Below are positions 17,332 to 26,403 of a DNA stretch of 64,000 nt, in pieces. The position numbers were made by a program, and so were the translations under genes. Under the pieces are notes generated by a model. It worked only from the letters and a program-made list of their open reading frames with translations, had not been told where the DNA came from and ran no database searches. Source of the DNA: Muribaculaceae bacterium Isolate-104 (HZI) (lineage in GTDB: Bacteria > Bacteroidota > Bacteroidia > Bacteroidales > Muribaculaceae); NCBI GenBank assembly GCA_003762715.1, contig RIBJ01000038.1, forward strand, positions 1 through 64,000, written 5' to 3'. Each line of letters begins with the position of its first letter. Positions within the stretch are counted from its first letter, which is position 1.

Positions 17332-18306
17332 ATGGCAGCCGTTATTTCGGTAATAATGCCTTTTCATAATAGCGAAACAACGCTTGGCGCGGCTATAGAA
17401 TCGTTGATTTCGCAGAATGTATCAGACAGATGCGAGTTTATTTTTGTAAATGACGGCAGTAATGACCATAGTGTCGAGGTTCTTGACTACTACTTTGTAT
17501 TAAACCCTGATTTTGAGAAGCGTAGTATTCTGCTAAATTGTCCTTTCCGTCAGGGTGCGGCAGCAGCAATGGCTTTGGGGCTAAGAAATGCCAGTGGAAC
17601 GTATATTGCCCGTATCGATGCGGATGACGAGTATCTGTCGGGGGCGTTATATGAACTGCTTTCAACGGCAGAAAGCAGTGGTGCAGACGTAGTTGCCGGC
17701 GGTATCGTCAAAAAATCGCCTGGCAGAAGAGACAGGTTGCTGACTATAAAGGATTTTGCCGGCGATTTAAATTCAATGCCGATGACTGTCGCATACTTTA
17801 GTCTGGGGAATAAGTTGATACGGCGGGAATTGATTGTGAACAATGATTTGTATCCGGTCAAAGGCATAGATTGTTGGGAAGATGTCAGTATGACGGCAAG
17901 AGCTTACGCTTTGTCTCGTAAAACAGTATTGACAGACAAGCCGGTGTACCGGTATTATTCAGACCCCGCTAAGCCCTCTTTGTCAAAATCGCACCGGGAT
18001 CTGGTGCTCCGCCAAAGGCTTATGTGCGCTCTGTTGCTTGAAAAATGGTTTACCGGCAGGCATCTGGATGTTAAGTACTCTTTATTTTTGCTTAATATGA
18101 AGTTTCATGCAAAAATTAAGTTGCTGAGAGGCAAGGATTGCGATGTTGTCAAATGGAGGGAAACGTATCCGGAGGTCAATTCAGCCATAATGACCCTGAA
18201 ACAGAACAGTATGCAGGTAAGACTTGCTTTTTGGCTTGTTGATATTTTGCCTTCCGGCATTGCAGAATTTTTTTGCCGTGTGGTAAGCCGTATAGTGGGC
18301 GGATGA
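17332..18306 (+). CDS. family 2 glycosyltransferase
   Basis: A 324-residue GT-A fold enzyme with VISVIMPFHNSETTL at the N-terminus, FIFVNDGSNDHS (nucleotide-binding Asp) and the DxD-type motif RIDADDEYLSG (about 98-108), plus CWEDVSMTARAY later, where ED often marks the catalytic base. It has no strong membrane segment. It probably adds a sugar to a surface glycan, but no polysaccharide cluster surrounds it and the substrate is unknown. The stop lies 2 bases from the stop of the convergent TonB-dependent receptor gene. Confidence 0.88.
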   Translation: MAAVISVIMPFHNSETTLGAAIESLISQNVSDRCEFIFVNDGSNDHSVEVLDYYFVLNPDFEKRSILLNCPFRQGAAAAMALGLRNASGTYIARIDADDEYLSGALYELLSTAESSGADVVAGGIVKKSPGRRDRLLTIKDFAGDLNSMPMTVAYFSLGNKLIRRELIVNNDLYPVKGIDCWEDVSMTARAYALSRKTVLTDKPVYRYYSDPAKPSLSKSHRDLVLRQRLMCALLLEKWFTGRHLDVKYSLFLLNMKFHAKIKLLRGKDCDVVKWRETYPEVNSAIMTLKQNSMQVRLAFWLVDILPSGIAEFFCRVVSRIVGG

Positions 18307-18308
18307 AC

Positions 18309-20708
18309 TTAGAAATCCAGTGTCAGCTTTAGATTGAGCATTCTGCGTGTGAGATAGTTAGGCACGGCATACTCAATGTTGTTCACATCGCTTACCCAAT
18401 AGTAGTTGCCTACATTTGAAATGTCAAAGAGGTTGAAACAGTCTACTCCTATCCATGCGCTTTTTATCCATGGGAGTATTCTGGCGGAGCGGTTTTCTGT
18501 CAACAGTCCGTAGGCGGCTCCGATGTCCACTCGTTTGTATGGTGGAGTGCGGAAGTATCCTTTGTCGCGAGTACTGTGCGGCGAGCTTTGTGGCAACCCG
18601 TCCATGAAAATTCCGCGAAGACTTACTTTCAGTCCGGGTATTTTCGGGAAAAAATCAGTAAAGAACAACGAAATGTTGTACCTTCTGTCATTTGGACCGG
18701 GTACTGATACACCTCTCAGTTTCTCTTTGGAGTCAAGCACGCCTATGCTTAGCCAGGAGTCACTGCCCGGAACAAACTGTCCGAACAGTTTAAAGTCAAG
18801 TCCGGCGATGTGACCTTTGCTTTCGTTTATTCCCGAATATGTGATTTTCAGGTTGTTTATTTCGTAAGGTATCACATTGGCAAGGGCTTTGTAGTACGCC
18901 TCGGCAGATAGTTTAAACGGGCGCCCCAATGCCTTGAACGTGAAATCGGAACCAAAGATGAATTGCAGACTTCGTTGAGACCGGATATTCTTGTTGAGTT
19001 CTATAACGTATTCTCCAGAAGATATTTCGGTTGCTTTTCGAATCTCCTTGAAGAAGGGTGTCTGGTGATAAAGTCCAGTTGAGAATCTGAATGCCCATCG
19101 GGTGTTTGCAGAGGGCACATAGCCTATCTGCAAACGAGGGCTTACTATAAACTCGTTGTTAAACCCGGTATAAGTAGCCCGTATTCCCGCACTTGCGTTT
19201 ATGTATCCGAAATCTCCCGACAGTCTCAGGTTGTCTTGAATATATGCGGAAGTCTGCAAGGTATTCAAAGAGTTGTCTGATTTTGACGAGTAGAATACCG
19301 AAAGAATGTCGGGGAGTAGCGGCAGGGAGTATCCGGCGGAGTCGCGTTGTTCCCATTCGCTTGATTTTTCCTCCATTCTGAGACTTTTGATGGCTATGCC
19401 ATAGGTGAGCGAGTGAGATTTGATAGCGGTGATTCCACGCATCGCCGCATTGATTATATGTGATTTAAGCCTGTTTCGGGCATGGTCTCTATATCTTCCG
19501 ACTCCTAATTCTCCTCCGATAGTGCCACCGGAGGTGCCTGCCTGGTCAAGCCAGTATTCACCGGCTATGTCGTATGCCACAAGTTCATCTCCTCCATAGG
19601 CTGATACCTGTAAAGATACGGTGGAATTTCGCGCCGGACTCCAGTCAAGTCCTATGCCGCCGAACAATGTGGTGAATCTGTCTTTTTCATGACCGTCGAA
19701 GTAGACTTTGAACCGTTTTGCATCGTTTAGTGTGCCGAAGTTGGTTTCTCGGTCTGTAGGCTTGAAACGGTAGTTTGCGATATTCACATCTCCAAGTAGT
19801 GTGATTTTAAATTTTTCAGTCGGATTTACCACAATGTAAGACTGCCAGTCAAAAAAATCAGGGTCATACTCGCCTTTGGTGTCAGTAGTTGACAGAATAG
19901 ATGAGTTTTTTCTATAGCGTACTCCGTGGAGCTGTGCGAATTTTCTGTTTCCGGAACCCAAAGCCGCTTCCGCACCCATGAAACTCATGGAGAGCATACC
20001 TTCTGTCGATTGCGGTCTTCTATATGTGACATCAAGAACCGAAGACATACGGTCGGTGTATTGCGCGCCGAAACCGCCGGTTGAAAATTCCACCGATTTT
20101 GTCATTTCGGGATTCAGTATACTGAGTCCCTCCTGAGCCGAAGAGCTGATCAGTTGCGGACGTGTTATTTCAAAACCGTTAAGATACACTGCATTTTCAT
20201 CATAAGACCCGCCACGCACGGAGTATTGACCGGATAGCTCTGTAGCGCCGGCAACTCCGGGCATGGTAGCGAGCATGGACTCGATGCTGCCGCCTGTTGG
20301 GTCGGCTCCACGGCGTTTGTAATCATGCACGCCCATGCTTTCCATGGCTCCGGTGCGTTTCCTGACATCTACCACCTCTACCTCTTCCAGCTCTTTCTCG
20401 GCAGGAGTTAGGCGCATGTTTATAATCAGTTCGCCGTGAGGCTCTATGATTTTGCGAGATCGAGGCTGGTAGCTTATACAACTGTATGTTACTGTAACTG
20501 TGTCAGATACACTACAGACTATAATGTACTCACCATTTGCTTTTGTCATGGTTCCGGCGAATCCCGGCGATACTTTTACGGTAGCTCCCTCAATGGCATC
20601 GCCGTTCTGGTCGGTGACGCGCCCGCGTATAGTGAAATTTTCAGCGACAGCCGCGAAGCAACACACCGCAACCATACATACAGATAATATGTGACGTAAA
20701 TGAGGCAT
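18309..20708 (-). CDS. TonB-dependent outer-membrane receptor with carboxypeptidase-like N-terminal domain
   Basis: The ATG at 20708 gives 799 residues with a signal peptide (MPHLRHILSVCMVAVCCFAAVAE). A carboxypeptidase-regulatory-like domain follows (FTIRGRVTDQNGDAIEGATVKV, about 25-110). Next comes the plug (about 120-260; SIESMLATMPGVAGATELSG, QYSVRGGSYDENAVYLNG) and a long beta-barrel ending in NLKLTLDF. The frame is open to 20828, but that extension runs into the upstream CLC gene and has no signal peptide. No SusD-type partner is adjacent, so this is not a classic polysaccharide-utilisation locus; the ligand is unknown. The CLC gene lies 40 bases upstream on the same strand. Confidence 0.9.
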   Translation of the reverse strand: MPHLRHILSVCMVAVCCFAAVAENFTIRGRVTDQNGDAIEGATVKVSPGFAGTMTKANGEYIIVCSVSDTVTVTYSCISYQPRSRKIIEPHGELIINMRLTPAEKELEEVEVVDVRKRTGAMESMGVHDYKRRGADPTGGSIESMLATMPGVAGATELSGQYSVRGGSYDENAVYLNGFEITRPQLISSSAQEGLSILNPEMTKSVEFSTGGFGAQYTDRMSSVLDVTYRRPQSTEGMLSMSFMGAEAALGSGNRKFAQLHGVRYRKNSSILSTTDTKGEYDPDFFDWQSYIVVNPTEKFKITLLGDVNIANYRFKPTDRETNFGTLNDAKRFKVYFDGHEKDRFTTLFGGIGLDWSPARNSTVSLQVSAYGGDELVAYDIAGEYWLDQAGTSGGTIGGELGVGRYRDHARNRLKSHIINAAMRGITAIKSHSLTYGIAIKSLRMEEKSSEWEQRDSAGYSLPLLPDILSVFYSSKSDNSLNTLQTSAYIQDNLRLSGDFGYINASAGIRATYTGFNNEFIVSPRLQIGYVPSANTRWAFRFSTGLYHQTPFFKEIRKATEISSGEYVIELNKNIRSQRSLQFIFGSDFTFKALGRPFKLSAEAYYKALANVIPYEINNLKITYSGINESKGHIAGLDFKLFGQFVPGSDSWLSIGVLDSKEKLRGVSVPGPNDRRYNISLFFTDFFPKIPGLKVSLRGIFMDGLPQSSPHSTRDKGYFRTPPYKRVDIGAAYGLLTENRSARILPWIKSAWIGVDCFNLFDISNVGNYYWVSDVNNIEYAVPNYLTRRMLNLKLTLDF

Positions 20709-20748
20709 CACATATAAAACGGAGGAGTATATATAAAATTGTGTGTGA

Positions 20749-22107
20749 CTAAAAATGAAATCTTGTACGCGCAAAATAATCACGGTCGGAAGCAAGGCGT
20801 ACCACTCCAAATGAAACGGCACACACAATCAGCACCGGAAGAAAAAGGTTGTAGCACCCGGTCATCTCTACAGTGAGGAAAAGAGCCATGAAAGGTGCGC
20901 GTATAGCGCCTGCCATTACTCCTCCCATAGCTGAGAATACGCAAATTTCCACCGGTATTTTGCATCCCGGAAATAGATAATTTGCGCTTGCTGCGAAAAG
21001 TAATCCTGCAATACTTCCGGCAAACAGGGTTGGAGCGAAGTCTCCGGCTACACCTCCGGCACTGTTGGAGGCTGAGGCTGCGAAGCTCTTTAAAATAAGG
21101 ATGCCACAACAGGCAGCAATCAAAGTGAAGCCATTGACCGGAGCATCGCAGAGTATTGATTGTGCGGTTAACACAGCGCTGTTTCCAGCCAATAGTTCTG
21201 TTATGATTCCGTAGCCTTCGCCATATAGAGATGGAAAAAGAAAAAGAGATACTCCGAGAACCAGCCCTCCGGCGATGTTCTTTAGCCAAGGATTGGCTAT
21301 TTTGCCATAAACATTTTCCATGCACTTCATTATACCGGAGTAATAAAGAGAATACAGTCCGCAGAATAATCCGAGGCATATATATATAGGTGTAGAGGAC
21401 GGGTTAAAAACATGAGCTCCGTTAAAGGCGAGGTCAATGCTACATCCGGACAATACGAAAGCCGTCATTGCCGCGGTTATTGTCGAGGCAAGCAGTGTTA
21501 TTACAGATAAAGTAGACAGTTCCAGCCTCATAACCTCCAGTGTGAATAGAAACCCGCCCATTGGCGATTTGAAAATGCCGGCGATACCCGCTCCGGCACC
21601 ACATCCAATCATAAGAAGCATCATGCTTTGTGGCAATCCGAATATACGCGCGGCGTTGCTGCCGATAGCGGCTCCGGTTGTGGCGATAGGACCTTCCGAG
21701 CCGGCGGAGCCTCCAAATCCAAGAGTAAAAGAGCTCGCAATCATGGGAGCAATTATTACTCTTGACTTGATGTCATACAAGTGTTTTTTGATTTTTAAAA
21801 GTATTTTGTCAATTCCATGAGTAATGTCAAGTTTCACTACATATCTCACAAAAATACCCGTAATTATAATTCCGGCAACAGGCAGTGCAATGTATTGCCA
21901 GTGAACACCGGCGGCGGTAATGCCTTTTTGTGCGAATAACGTTATTGACTTTATCATCATCTTCAAAACCCAGGCGCAAAATCCGGTGACCAGACCTATT
22001 ATTACTGCCAGTACAGGCGCAAAAAAGGAGTCGCGCAGGTAACGCCTGCGCCATGCGGCAATCCGGGTCGCTCCAATTTTATGATGATTAGCAGATACCT
22101 GTCCCAC
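20749..22107 (-). CDS. CLC family chloride channel or transporter
   Basis: This 452-residue polytopic membrane protein has the family motifs GSAGSEGP (133-140, gating Glu E138), GIFKSPMGGFLFTLEVMR and GGVAGDFAP, and a conserved Tyr in EMTGCYNLFLP. Two departures from the Escherichia coli exchanger are visible. The GSGIP loop reads THGID (96-100). The position of the internal proton Glu203 is Val192, the residue found there in CLC channels. Passive Cl- conduction is therefore possible, but this is inference. No CBS domains are present. The start is a GTG; no ATG fits better. It lies downstream of nth on the same strand. Confidence 0.9.
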   Translation of the reverse strand: MGQVSANHHKIGATRIAAWRRRYLRDSFFAPVLAVIIGLVTGFCAWVLKMMIKSITLFAQKGITAAGVHWQYIALPVAGIIITGIFVRYVVKLDITHGIDKILLKIKKHLYDIKSRVIIAPMIASSFTLGFGGSAGSEGPIATTGAAIGSNAARIFGLPQSMMLLMIGCGAGAGIAGIFKSPMGGFLFTLEVMRLELSTLSVITLLASTITAAMTAFVLSGCSIDLAFNGAHVFNPSSTPIYICLGLFCGLYSLYYSGIMKCMENVYGKIANPWLKNIAGGLVLGVSLFLFPSLYGEGYGIITELLAGNSAVLTAQSILCDAPVNGFTLIAACCGILILKSFAASASNSAGGVAGDFAPTLFAGSIAGLLFAASANYLFPGCKIPVEICVFSAMGGVMAGAIRAPFMALFLTVEMTGCYNLFLPVLIVCAVSFGVVRLASDRDYFARTRFHF

Positions 22108-22176
22108 GGTGTGTAGTTGAAACTATCGTTTCTATATCAACATGCGTGGTCGGGTACAGGTTCGGTTGCTGGAGTG

Positions 22177-22830
22177 CTAATTGATTGTGCCGGCAGCAGA
22201 CTTGCTCCAGAAGCGGCAATATTGGCGAATGCCGCATTCAAGGCACTCCGGTTTGCGAGATTTGCACACATATCTGCCATGAAGAATGAGCCAATGGTGA
22301 GCTCTGGCAATCAAATCTTCCGGAATATGCTTTACGAGTGTTTTTTCAGTAGTTACAGGATTTTTGCTACCTGTAGTGAGTCCGATGCGTTCGCTTACTC
22401 TGAAAACGTGTGTGTCAACAGCCATAGCTGCTTTGTCGAATACTACGGACAATATAACGTTAGCTGTCTTACGCCCGACTCCCGGCAGTTTTAGCAGGGA
22501 GTCGATGTCTGACGGTACTTGAGAGGCAAAATCGCTTACCAGCATTTTTGCCATGCCAAGCAGCGATTTTGCCTTGTTGTTCGGGTATGAAACCGATTTT
22601 ATAAAATTGAAAATTTCGTTTTCGCTTGCCTGAGACATCGCTTCCGGGGTGGGAAACGCTTCAAGAAGGGCTGGCGTAATCATGTTCACTCTCTTATCGG
22701 TGCACTGTGCTGACAGAATCACAGCAACAAGCAGCTCGAAAGGGTTGGAGTAGTTGAGTTCCGTGCGGGGATCGGGCATGGTTTGTCTAAACCATTCGAT
22801 AATTCCTTTATAGCGCTCTTCTACTGTCAT
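22177..22830 (-). CDS. nth: endonuclease III
   Basis: This base-excision repair glycosylase/AP lyase removes oxidised pyrimidines. Its helix-hairpin-helix LPGVGRKTANVI carries the catalytic Lys, followed by the catalytic Asp in AVDTHVFRVS. The C-terminal [4Fe-4S] ligands read CKSRKPECLECGIRQYC (C-x6-C-x2-C-x5-C). The ATG at 22830 gives 217 residues and matches family N-termini (MTVEERYKGIIEWF). An upstream TTG (22848) would overlap the pheS stop by 4 bases and is less likely. It lies 14 bases after pheS in the same operon. Confidence 0.95.
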   Translation of the reverse strand: MTVEERYKGIIEWFRQTMPDPRTELNYSNPFELLVAVILSAQCTDKRVNMITPALLEAFPTPEAMSQASENEIFNFIKSVSYPNNKAKSLLGMAKMLVSDFASQVPSDIDSLLKLPGVGRKTANVILSVVFDKAAMAVDTHVFRVSERIGLTTGSKNPVTTEKTLVKHIPEDLIARAHHWLILHGRYVCKSRKPECLECGIRQYCRFWSKSAAGTIN

Positions 22831-22844
22831 CGGCAGGGGGTGTG

Positions 22845-23867
22845 TCAATGGGCGGATGTGAACTCTTCAAGGAAGCGTTTGTCGTTTTCAGAGAACATGC
22901 GCAGGTCTTTGACCTGATATTTGAGATTTGTAATACGTTCTATTCCCATGCCGAGTGCGAATCCGCTGTATTTGCTGCTGTCAATGCCGCAAGCATCAAG
23001 CACATTCGGGTCTACCATGCCGCAGCCAAGAATTTCAACCCAGCCGGTGTGTTTGCAGAACGAGCAGCCCTTGCCTCCGCATAGGTTGCAGGATATATCC
23101 ATCTCCGCAGATGGCTCGGTAAACGGGAAATAGCTTGGTCTCAGTCGTATGCGAGTGTCCGGACCGAACATCTCCTGAGCGAAATACATGAGGGTCTGTC
23201 TTAAATCCGCATATGACACATTTGTGTCAACATACAGTGCTTCGACCTGATGGAAGAAGCAGTGGGCGCGGGCGGAAATAGCTTCGTTGCGATATACTCT
23301 GCCCGGGCAAATTATGCGGATTGGCGGTTGGGTGTGTTCCATTACGCGGGCCTGAACCGAGGAGGTATGGGTTCTTAGAAGAACATCCGGATTTCTTCCG
23401 ATAAAGAATGTGTCCTGCATGTCGCGGGCAGGATGATCTTCTGCGAAATTCAGTGCGGAAAAAACATGCCAGTCATCTTCTATCTCGGGACCTTCGGCAA
23501 TAGTGAATCCGAGTCGTCCGAATATATCCGTAATTTCGTTTCTGACCAAAGTAATCGGGTGGCGCGAGCCGAGAGGCATCGGCGCTGCCGTGCGGGAAAG
23601 GTCTATTCCGGCAACGGATTCATCCGGAGCAACCGAAGCTGCCTCTTTCAGGGCATTGATTTTGTCGGCTGCAAGGTTTTTCAGTGCGTTAAGCGGTTGT
23701 CCGAGCGCTCTTTTCTGGTCGGAGTCCAGATTTTTGAAATCGTTGAAAAGAGCGGTAATCACGCCTTTTTTTCCAAGATATTTAATGCGCAGTGCTTCAG
23801 CTGCCTGCGTGTCATGTGCTGTCAAAGAATTGATTTCCTCGGTGAGGTTGTTAATCAGATCAATCAT
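22845..23867 (-). CDS. pheS: phenylalanyl-tRNA synthetase alpha subunit
   Basis: PheS forms the (alpha-beta)2 enzyme that charges tRNA-Phe. The N-terminal coiled-coil tRNA-binding arm covers about residues 1-90. The class II core follows: HPITLVRNEI, RTHTSSVQAR, FHQVEALYVD, FTEPSAEMDI and GFALGMGIERI. A Cys-rich insert (CNLCGGKGCSFCKHTGW) looks like a zinc knuckle; I recall it as common in PheS of this phylum. The 340 residues are normal. pheT is not adjacent. A minus-strand -7 box lies at 23893-23900. Confidence 0.96.
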   Translation of the reverse strand: MIDLINNLTEEINSLTAHDTQAAEALRIKYLGKKGVITALFNDFKNLDSDQKRALGQPLNALKNLAADKINALKEAASVAPDESVAGIDLSRTAAPMPLGSRHPITLVRNEITDIFGRLGFTIAEGPEIEDDWHVFSALNFAEDHPARDMQDTFFIGRNPDVLLRTHTSSVQARVMEHTQPPIRIICPGRVYRNEAISARAHCFFHQVEALYVDTNVSYADLRQTLMYFAQEMFGPDTRIRLRPSYFPFTEPSAEMDISCNLCGGKGCSFCKHTGWVEILGCGMVDPNVLDACGIDSSKYSGFALGMGIERITNLKYQVKDLRMFSENDKRFLEEFTSAH

Positions 23868-23892
23868 ACTCTGCTGTGGTTTATATCATGTG

Positions 23893-23900
23893 CAAAATTA
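23893..23900 (-). promoter_or_regulatory. -7 box of pheS-nth
   Basis: The minus strand reads TAATTTTG 25 bases upstream of the pheS start. No correctly spaced TTG was found. Confidence 0.45.
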
Positions 23901-23961
23901 ATAAAAAATATAGACAAAGACCGCTAAAGGTGTCAAATATTAGTAATTCTTAGAATTGTTG

Positions 23962-23969
23962 TAACTTTG
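23962..23969 (+). promoter_or_regulatory. -7 box of the biotin operon
   Basis: TAACTTTG matches TAnnTTTG and ends 8 bases before the bioA ATG, so the mRNA leader would be only a few bases long. I found no TTG at -33 and no recognisable BirA-type palindrome. Confidence 0.5.
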
Positions 23970-23977
23970 CAGGCGCT

Positions 23978-25291
23978 ATGGTAAAAGAATATTTGAACAC
24001 CGACGGTATCGCCGCGCTTTCTGACGCATGGGACAGAGAGCATCTTTGGCATCCATATACTTCTACAATCGATCCTTTGCCGACTTACAAGGTAAGCCAT
24101 GCCGAAGGGGTAAGAATATATCTGACAGACGGAACTGAGCTCATAGACGGCATGTCGTCATGGTGGGCTTGTATTCACGGCTATAATAATAAGGTGTTGA
24201 ATGAGGCAGTCAGGAGCCAGCTGGGCAAAATGAGCCATGTGATGTTTGGCGGTCTCACTCACGAACCGGCAATCGAGCTTGGTAAGCTTTTGCTCGAAAT
24301 GGCGCCTCCGGGCATGAATAATGTTTTTTATGCAGACAGCGGTTCTGTTGCTGTAGAAGTGGCAATGAAGATGGCAGTACAGGCAATGATTGCGAAAAGC
24401 GGGTCGCATAAAAAGACAAATTTCGTAACAATCAGACGTGGCTACCACGGAGATACATGGAATGCCATGAGCGTTTGTGACCCTGTTACCGGAATGCACG
24501 GAGCTTTTGGCAGCGCGTTGCCGATACGCTATTTTGTCGAGTGTCCTTCGGTAAAATATGGCGAGGAATGGAATCCTGCCGCTATGGATGAACTTGAAAA
24601 AACTCTTAAAGAACATAGCGATGACATAGCGGCTCTTATATTGGAGCCGGTGGTGCAGGGAGCCGGTGGCATGAGGTTTTATCATCCGCAGTATCTTGTC
24701 GAGGCGCGGCGTCTGTGTGACGAGTACGGCATATATCTTATCTTTGATGAAATAGCTACCGGCTTTTGGAGAACAGGCAAGATGTTCGCATGGGAACATG
24801 CCGGAGTGGCACCGGATATAATGTGCATAGGCAAAGGTCTTACTGCCGGATACATGACCATGAGCGCGGTTTTGACAACCAAGGATGTGGCAGATACAAT
24901 TTCGCGAGGAGAAGCCGGGGTGCTCATGCACGGGCCGACATTCATGGGCAATCCGTTGTCGTGTGCCGTAGCTGTGGCTTCTATAAAGCTGCTCAAATCG
25001 CAGGACATGGCGGCGAGGCTTTCGCATATTGAATCAGTCATAAAGCGATATATGGCACCGGCGGCAACGATGCCGGGAGTCGCAGAAGTGCGGGTTCTTG
25101 GCAGTATAGGAGTGATAGAGATGCTGCATACGGTAGATGTGGGCAAGTTTCAGCGAATATGTGTAGAGAATGGCATTTGGGTCAGACCTTTCGGTAAAAA
25201 CGTGTATATAATGCCTCCTTATATCATGTCGGACGAAGACCTTGTGCGTCTTATATACTCAACATTGAAGATTGTAAGATGTATCGCATAA
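23978..25291 (+). CDS. bioA: adenosylmethionine-8-amino-7-oxononanoate aminotransferase
   Basis: BioA transfers an amino group from S-adenosylmethionine to KAPA, giving DAPA in biotin synthesis. This 437-residue class III PLP aminotransferase shows HLWHPYTST near the N-terminus, [13 protein letters not shown], the substrate-binding [27 protein letters not shown] (PLP-ring Asp), and the Schiff-base Lys in [12 protein letters not shown]. It is the first gene of bioA-bioF-bioGC and overlaps bioF by 13 bases. The upstream carboxyltransferase in this window is one enzyme that would need biotin. Confidence 0.96.
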   Translation: MVKEYLNTDGIAALSDAWDREHLWHPYTSTIDPLPTYKVSHAEGVRIYLTDGTELIDGMSSWWACIHGYNNKVLNEAVRSQLGKMSHVMFGGLTHEPAIELGKLLLEMAPPGMNNVFYADSGSVAVEVAMKMAVQAMIAKSGSHKKTNFVTIRRGYHGDTWNAMSVCDPVTGMHGAFGSALPIRYFVECPSVKYGEEWNPAAMDELEKTLKEHSDDIAALILEPVVQGAGGMRFYHPQYLVEARRLCDEYGIYLIFDEIATGFWRTGKMFAWEHAGVAPDIMCIGKGLTAGYMTMSAVLTTKDVADTISRGEAGVLMHGPTFMGNPLSCAVAVASIKLLKSQDMAARLSHIESVIKRYMAPAATMPGVAEVRVLGSIGVIEMLHTVDVGKFQRICVENGIWVRPFGKNVYIMPPYIMSDEDLVRLIYSTLKIVRCIA

Positions 25292-26403
25292 AAAAAGAGC
25301 TGGACAAGCTCGGAGCGCAGGGAAACCGGCGGTATATACCTTCGGGAGGGTCTGAATTGATAGACTTTTCCACTAATGATTATTTGGGAATAGGCGAGGA
25401 TGTCGCCTTGCGCCGGTCGTTTATGGCGCAGCCGGAAATAGAGCGGCTTTCCTTTACATCAAGTGCGTCGCGATTGCTTGCGTCGCATCAGAATGAGTAT
25501 TTGGCACTTGAAGCCCTGCTTGCGGGGCTATATGGTCGTCCGTGCCTGTTGTTTAACAGTGGCTATCATGCGAATACGGGGCTGATTTCGGCTCTTGCAG
25601 ACAAGGATACGCTTATTGTCGCGGACAAACTCGTGCATGCGAGCATTATAGACGGCTATAAGCTTGGCGATGCCGAGCTTGCACGCTTCCGTCACAATGA
25701 CATAAATCATCTTGAACGAATATTGTCGGCGAAAGCCGGGAGTTTCAGCCGCGTGCTGATAGTTGTGGAATCGGTCTACAGTATGGACGGCGACATAGCT
25801 CCTTTAGAGGACCTTGCCGCTATCAAACGCCGTTACTCCAATGCAATGCTTTATGTTGACGAGGCGCATGCTTTTGGCGCAATGGGCGAGCGGGGGCTCG
25901 GACTGGTGGCTGACAGCCCTATTGCAGCAGATGTGGATATTCTCGTAGGCACATTTGGCAAGGCTGCCGCATCGCAGGGAGCATTTGCTGTAATGGATGA
26001 ATGCCTGAAAGACTATGCTATAAACCGCGCCCGCAGTTTTATATTTTCCACAGCCATACCTCCGGTAAATTGTGCCTGGACAAGATTTATAGTAGAGAAA
26101 ATCCCTGATATGAATGGTGCCAGGAAGCATCTGAAACTATTGTCACAAAGGCTATATGACAGCCTGAAGGAGGATGTTGGAAACTCAGTGGCGACTCCGA
26201 CTCACATATTGCCGGTGATTATAGGTGATGCCAGACGGGTTGTGCAGATTTCTCGGGATTTGCTTGAAAGAGGAGTAAAGGTTCTGCCGATTAGAACTCC
26301 GACAGTTCCACCGCACACCGAACGGTTGCGAATCAGCCTGTCGGCAAAAATGCGATTCTCCTATGTGGATTTGCTGTCAGCTGTATTAAATTCATTGCTA
26401 TGA
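25279..26403 (+). CDS. bioF: 8-amino-7-oxononanoate synthase
   Basis: BioF joins pimeloyl-ACP (or -CoA) and L-alanine to KAPA. Motifs of this alpha-oxoamine synthase are [11 protein letters not shown] near the N-terminus, [54 protein letters not shown] (PLP Asp) and the PLP Lys in [14 protein letters not shown]. It has 374 residues, close to the usual length. It overlaps bioA by 13 bases and bioGC by 4 (ATGA), so the three are translationally coupled. Confidence 0.95.
   Translation: MYRIKKELDKLGAQGNRRYIPSGGSELIDFSTNDYLGIGEDVALRRSFMAQPEIERLSFTSSASRLLASHQNEYLALEALLAGLYGRPCLLFNSGYHANTGLISALADKDTLIVADKLVHASIIDGYKLGDAELARFRHNDINHLERILSAKAGSFSRVLIVVESVYSMDGDIAPLEDLAAIKRRYSNAMLYVDEAHAFGAMGERGLGLVADSPIAADVDILVGTFGKAAASQGAFAVMDECLKDYAINRARSFIFSTAIPPVNCAWTRFIVEKIPDMNGARKHLKLLSQRLYDSLKEDVGNSVATPTHILPVIIGDARRVVQISRDLLERGVKVLPIRTPTVPPHTERLRISLSAKMRFSYVDLLSAVLNSLL

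Noticed and set aside
18309-20708. TonB-dependent receptor as part of a polysaccharide-utilisation locus
   Set aside because: No SusD-like gene, glycoside hydrolase or hybrid sensor lies beside it.
24158-25027. Minus-strand open frame of 289 codons opposite bioA
   Set aside because: bioA on the plus strand has complete family motifs; the antisense frame has none.
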